DNA of 34,550 bases, taken from assembly GCA_017621795.1 (NCBI GenBank), contig JAGASJ010000007.1, positions 1 through 34,550 on the forward strand, written 5' to 3'. A model generated the notes under the pieces. It was not told the DNA's origin. It saw only the letters and a program-made list of their open reading frames with translations, and did not search any database. Each line of letters opens with the position of its first letter. Within the stretch, counting starts at the first letter, position 1. The position numbers were made by a program, and so were the translations under genes. Shown in pieces: positions 33,590 to 34,550 of the stretch. The stretch is from Oscillospiraceae bacterium. GTDB lineage: Bacteria; Bacillota; Clostridia; Oscillospirales; Oscillospiraceae.

Positions 33590-33618
33590 TTGACATTTTT
33601 CCGCAGTCAATGTACAAT
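33590..33618 (+). promoter_or_regulatory. Strong promoter of the TetR-type regulator
   Basis: A perfect TTGACA (33590-33595) and TACAAT (33613-33618) are 17 bases apart. The leader to 33745 is about 120 bases long and contains GTTACGATAC-type inverted motifs near the start point that could be operators. No good promoter for the divergent ATPase gene was seen in 33480-33589. Confidence 0.7.
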
Positions 33619-33745
33619 TTATACGTTACGATACACTTTGTTCGCTATCTTCATTTTATCAAAGCAACATCATTTCGCAAGAATCAATTTGAGACGAATG
33701 TAAGATACCGAATATTTTTCGGGATTTGTACGGGAGGAACATCCG

Positions 33746-34384
33746 ATGGACAGACGTCAGCAGAAAACAAGAGCTTCCATTTTCAGCGCATTTTCCAACC
33801 TTCTTCAAACGAAACGTTACGAGCACATCACCGTGCAGGAGATCATTGACGAAGCCAACATCGGCAGAAGCACCTTCTATGCCCATTTTGAGACCAAGGA
33901 CGAGCTGCTTCGGTCTATGTGTACCGATATTTTTCAGCACGTTTTTACCCAGGAACTGCCCCAGGAAACTGACCGCGGCTGCAATGCGGACATCAGAAAC
34001 CTGGAACTGAAGCTGGGCCATATACTGTACCATCTGCAGGAGAATCAGCTGAATCTGAAAGGGCTTCTTGCCAGCGAAAGCGGGGAGTTGTTTATGTCCT
34101 TTCTGAAGGATTATCTGCGAGATCTTTTTTCCCGGTATTTGGACCAATTCTCTTTGGATGTTCCGGAGCATTACCTGCTGCACCACCTGACCGGCAGCTT
34201 TGCCGAGACGGTGAAATGGTGGGTGGCGCAGGATATGACGCCCGCACCGGAAAATATGGCCGGTTATTATATGGCCGTTATTCGAAACCAAGCAAGTACG
34301 GGCGCCGTCTCAAAATGTGTATGTGAATGGTCTGTCGATCATTCCTCCAGAGGATCAAAGGAACACCAAACCGTCAAAATATAA
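33746..34384 (+). CDS. TetR/AcrR-family transcriptional regulator
   Basis: The 212-residue protein has a TetR N-terminal helix-turn-helix: RRQQKTRASIFSAF, then YEHITVQEIIDEANIGRSTF, then YAHFETKDELL (residues 1-55). The C-terminal part is helical (SFLKDYLRDLFSRYL, HHLTGSFAETVKWWVAQDM) and would bind a ligand and form the dimer. GGGAGGA lies 8 bases before the ATG. It is divergent from the metal ATPase gene, so regulation of that gene is possible, but no metal-binding site is evident. The last 30 residues (from ASTGAVSKC onward) are polar and unlike the usual family end, which hints at a changed 3' end next to repeats and an IS3 element. Confidence 0.92.
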   Translation: MDRRQQKTRASIFSAFSNLLQTKRYEHITVQEIIDEANIGRSTFYAHFETKDELLRSMCTDIFQHVFTQELPQETDRGCNADIRNLELKLGHILYHLQENQLNLKGLLASESGELFMSFLKDYLRDLFSRYLDQFSLDVPEHYLLHHLTGSFAETVKWWVAQDMTPAPENMAGYYMAVIRNQASTGAVSKCVCEWSVDHSSRGSKEHQTVKI

Positions 34385-34393
34385 ATTTAAATA

Positions 34394-34410
34394 TGTAGGG
34401 AACGGATCTC
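34394..34410 (+). repeat. GTAGGG repeat, copy 5, truncated
   Basis: TGTAGGGAACGGATC matches the start of the palindromic repeat family, but the second arm is missing. The sequence changes at 34411 into the end of an IS3-family element. Confidence 0.6.
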
Positions 34411-34550
34411 TGAACTGCCCCAGTTTGTGCGAACAGCACAAAAAAGGGACTCCCTTGCAGGATAATTGAATTTTAAGCGGAGTGGCGTAGCGTCAGCGGC
34501 GCCACTCCCGTTCTGTTTTGGATTCGTTCATGGTTGTAAAAGTAAATGTA
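34411..34550 (-). mobile_element. Right part of an IS3-family insertion sequence, cut by the window edge
   Basis: The end of a transposase gene lies at 34473-34550 on the minus strand. About 60 non-coding bases follow to a probable terminus, which on the plus strand starts TGAACTGCCCC at 34411. Ends of this kind (GGGGCAGTTCA on the gene strand) are typical of IS3-family elements. The boundary is inferred from where the GTAGGG repeat is broken. Confidence 0.65.
34473..34550 (-). CDS. IS3-family transposase OrfB, C-terminal 25 residues only
   Basis: The minus-strand frame reads YIYFYNHERIQNRTG then VAPLTLRHSA and stops with TAA. The YI-FYN-ERIQ-TG-(A/T)P signature is the conserved C-terminal end of IS3/IS150-type rve integrases. 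The rest of the gene lies to the right of the window. A hairpin at 34479-34508 falls inside this coding stretch. Confidence 0.85.
   Translation of the reverse strand, partial: YIYFYNHERIQNRTGVAPLTLRHSA

Noticed and set aside
34479-34508. 9-base hairpin GGAGTGGCG/CGCCACTCC as a terminator
   Set aside because: It lies inside the coding end of the IS3-family transposase and has no T run, so it is explained by the gene.

Overview
The window looks like an accessory region of an anaerobic Gram-positive gut bacterium (class Clostridia, probably Oscillospiraceae/Ruminococcaceae-like). The reasons are strong AGGAGG ribosome sites throughout, very large exported multi-module glycan-binding proteins with Cys-rich spacers, a CUT1 sugar ABC transporter without its own ATPase, and interspersed GTAGGG palindromic repeats. 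This is inference from gene style; no rRNA or other phylogenetic marker is present.

Region 1 (1-25036) is a glycan-utilisation locus. About 24 kb on the minus strand reads, in transcription order: a membrane-anchored 1831-residue GH42-like enzyme, a lipoprotein sugar-binding protein, two sugar permeases, an intracellular GH78 alpha-L-rhamnosidase, a membrane-anchored protein made only of binding modules, an intracellular GH109-like NAD-dependent glycosidase, a secreted protein of six related binding modules, and, after a terminator-like hairpin, a second GH42-like enzyme that runs off the left edge. Gaps are tiny (an ATGA overlap, a Shine-Dalgarno overlapping a stop codon), so most of this is one operon. 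An AraC-type regulator is divergent at the head (24209). The model is outside capture and cleavage, import of oligosaccharides, and removal of rhamnose and possibly N-acetylgalactosamine inside the cell.

Region 2 (25037-27963) is a patchwork: palindromic repeats, a 5' remnant of a low-molecular-weight phosphatase gene with its promoter, a small lipoprotein gene, and an IS110-family element. The upstream non-coding part of that element folds on paper as a complete bridge RNA. Its four guide segments can be matched to the left flank, right flank, right end and left end of the element, giving inferred boundaries near 26154 and 27698 and an AG core. The insertion separates the lipoprotein gene from a good promoter now lying beyond the far end of the element.

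Region 3 (27964-34550) holds ordinary genes: a low-molecular-weight phosphatase, a DUF2284 cysteine-rich protein, a GDPD phosphodiesterase with an MFS transporter, a P1B-type metal ATPase, and a TetR regulator. The right edge carries the C-terminal end of an IS3-family transposase, apparently inserted in a GTAGGG repeat.
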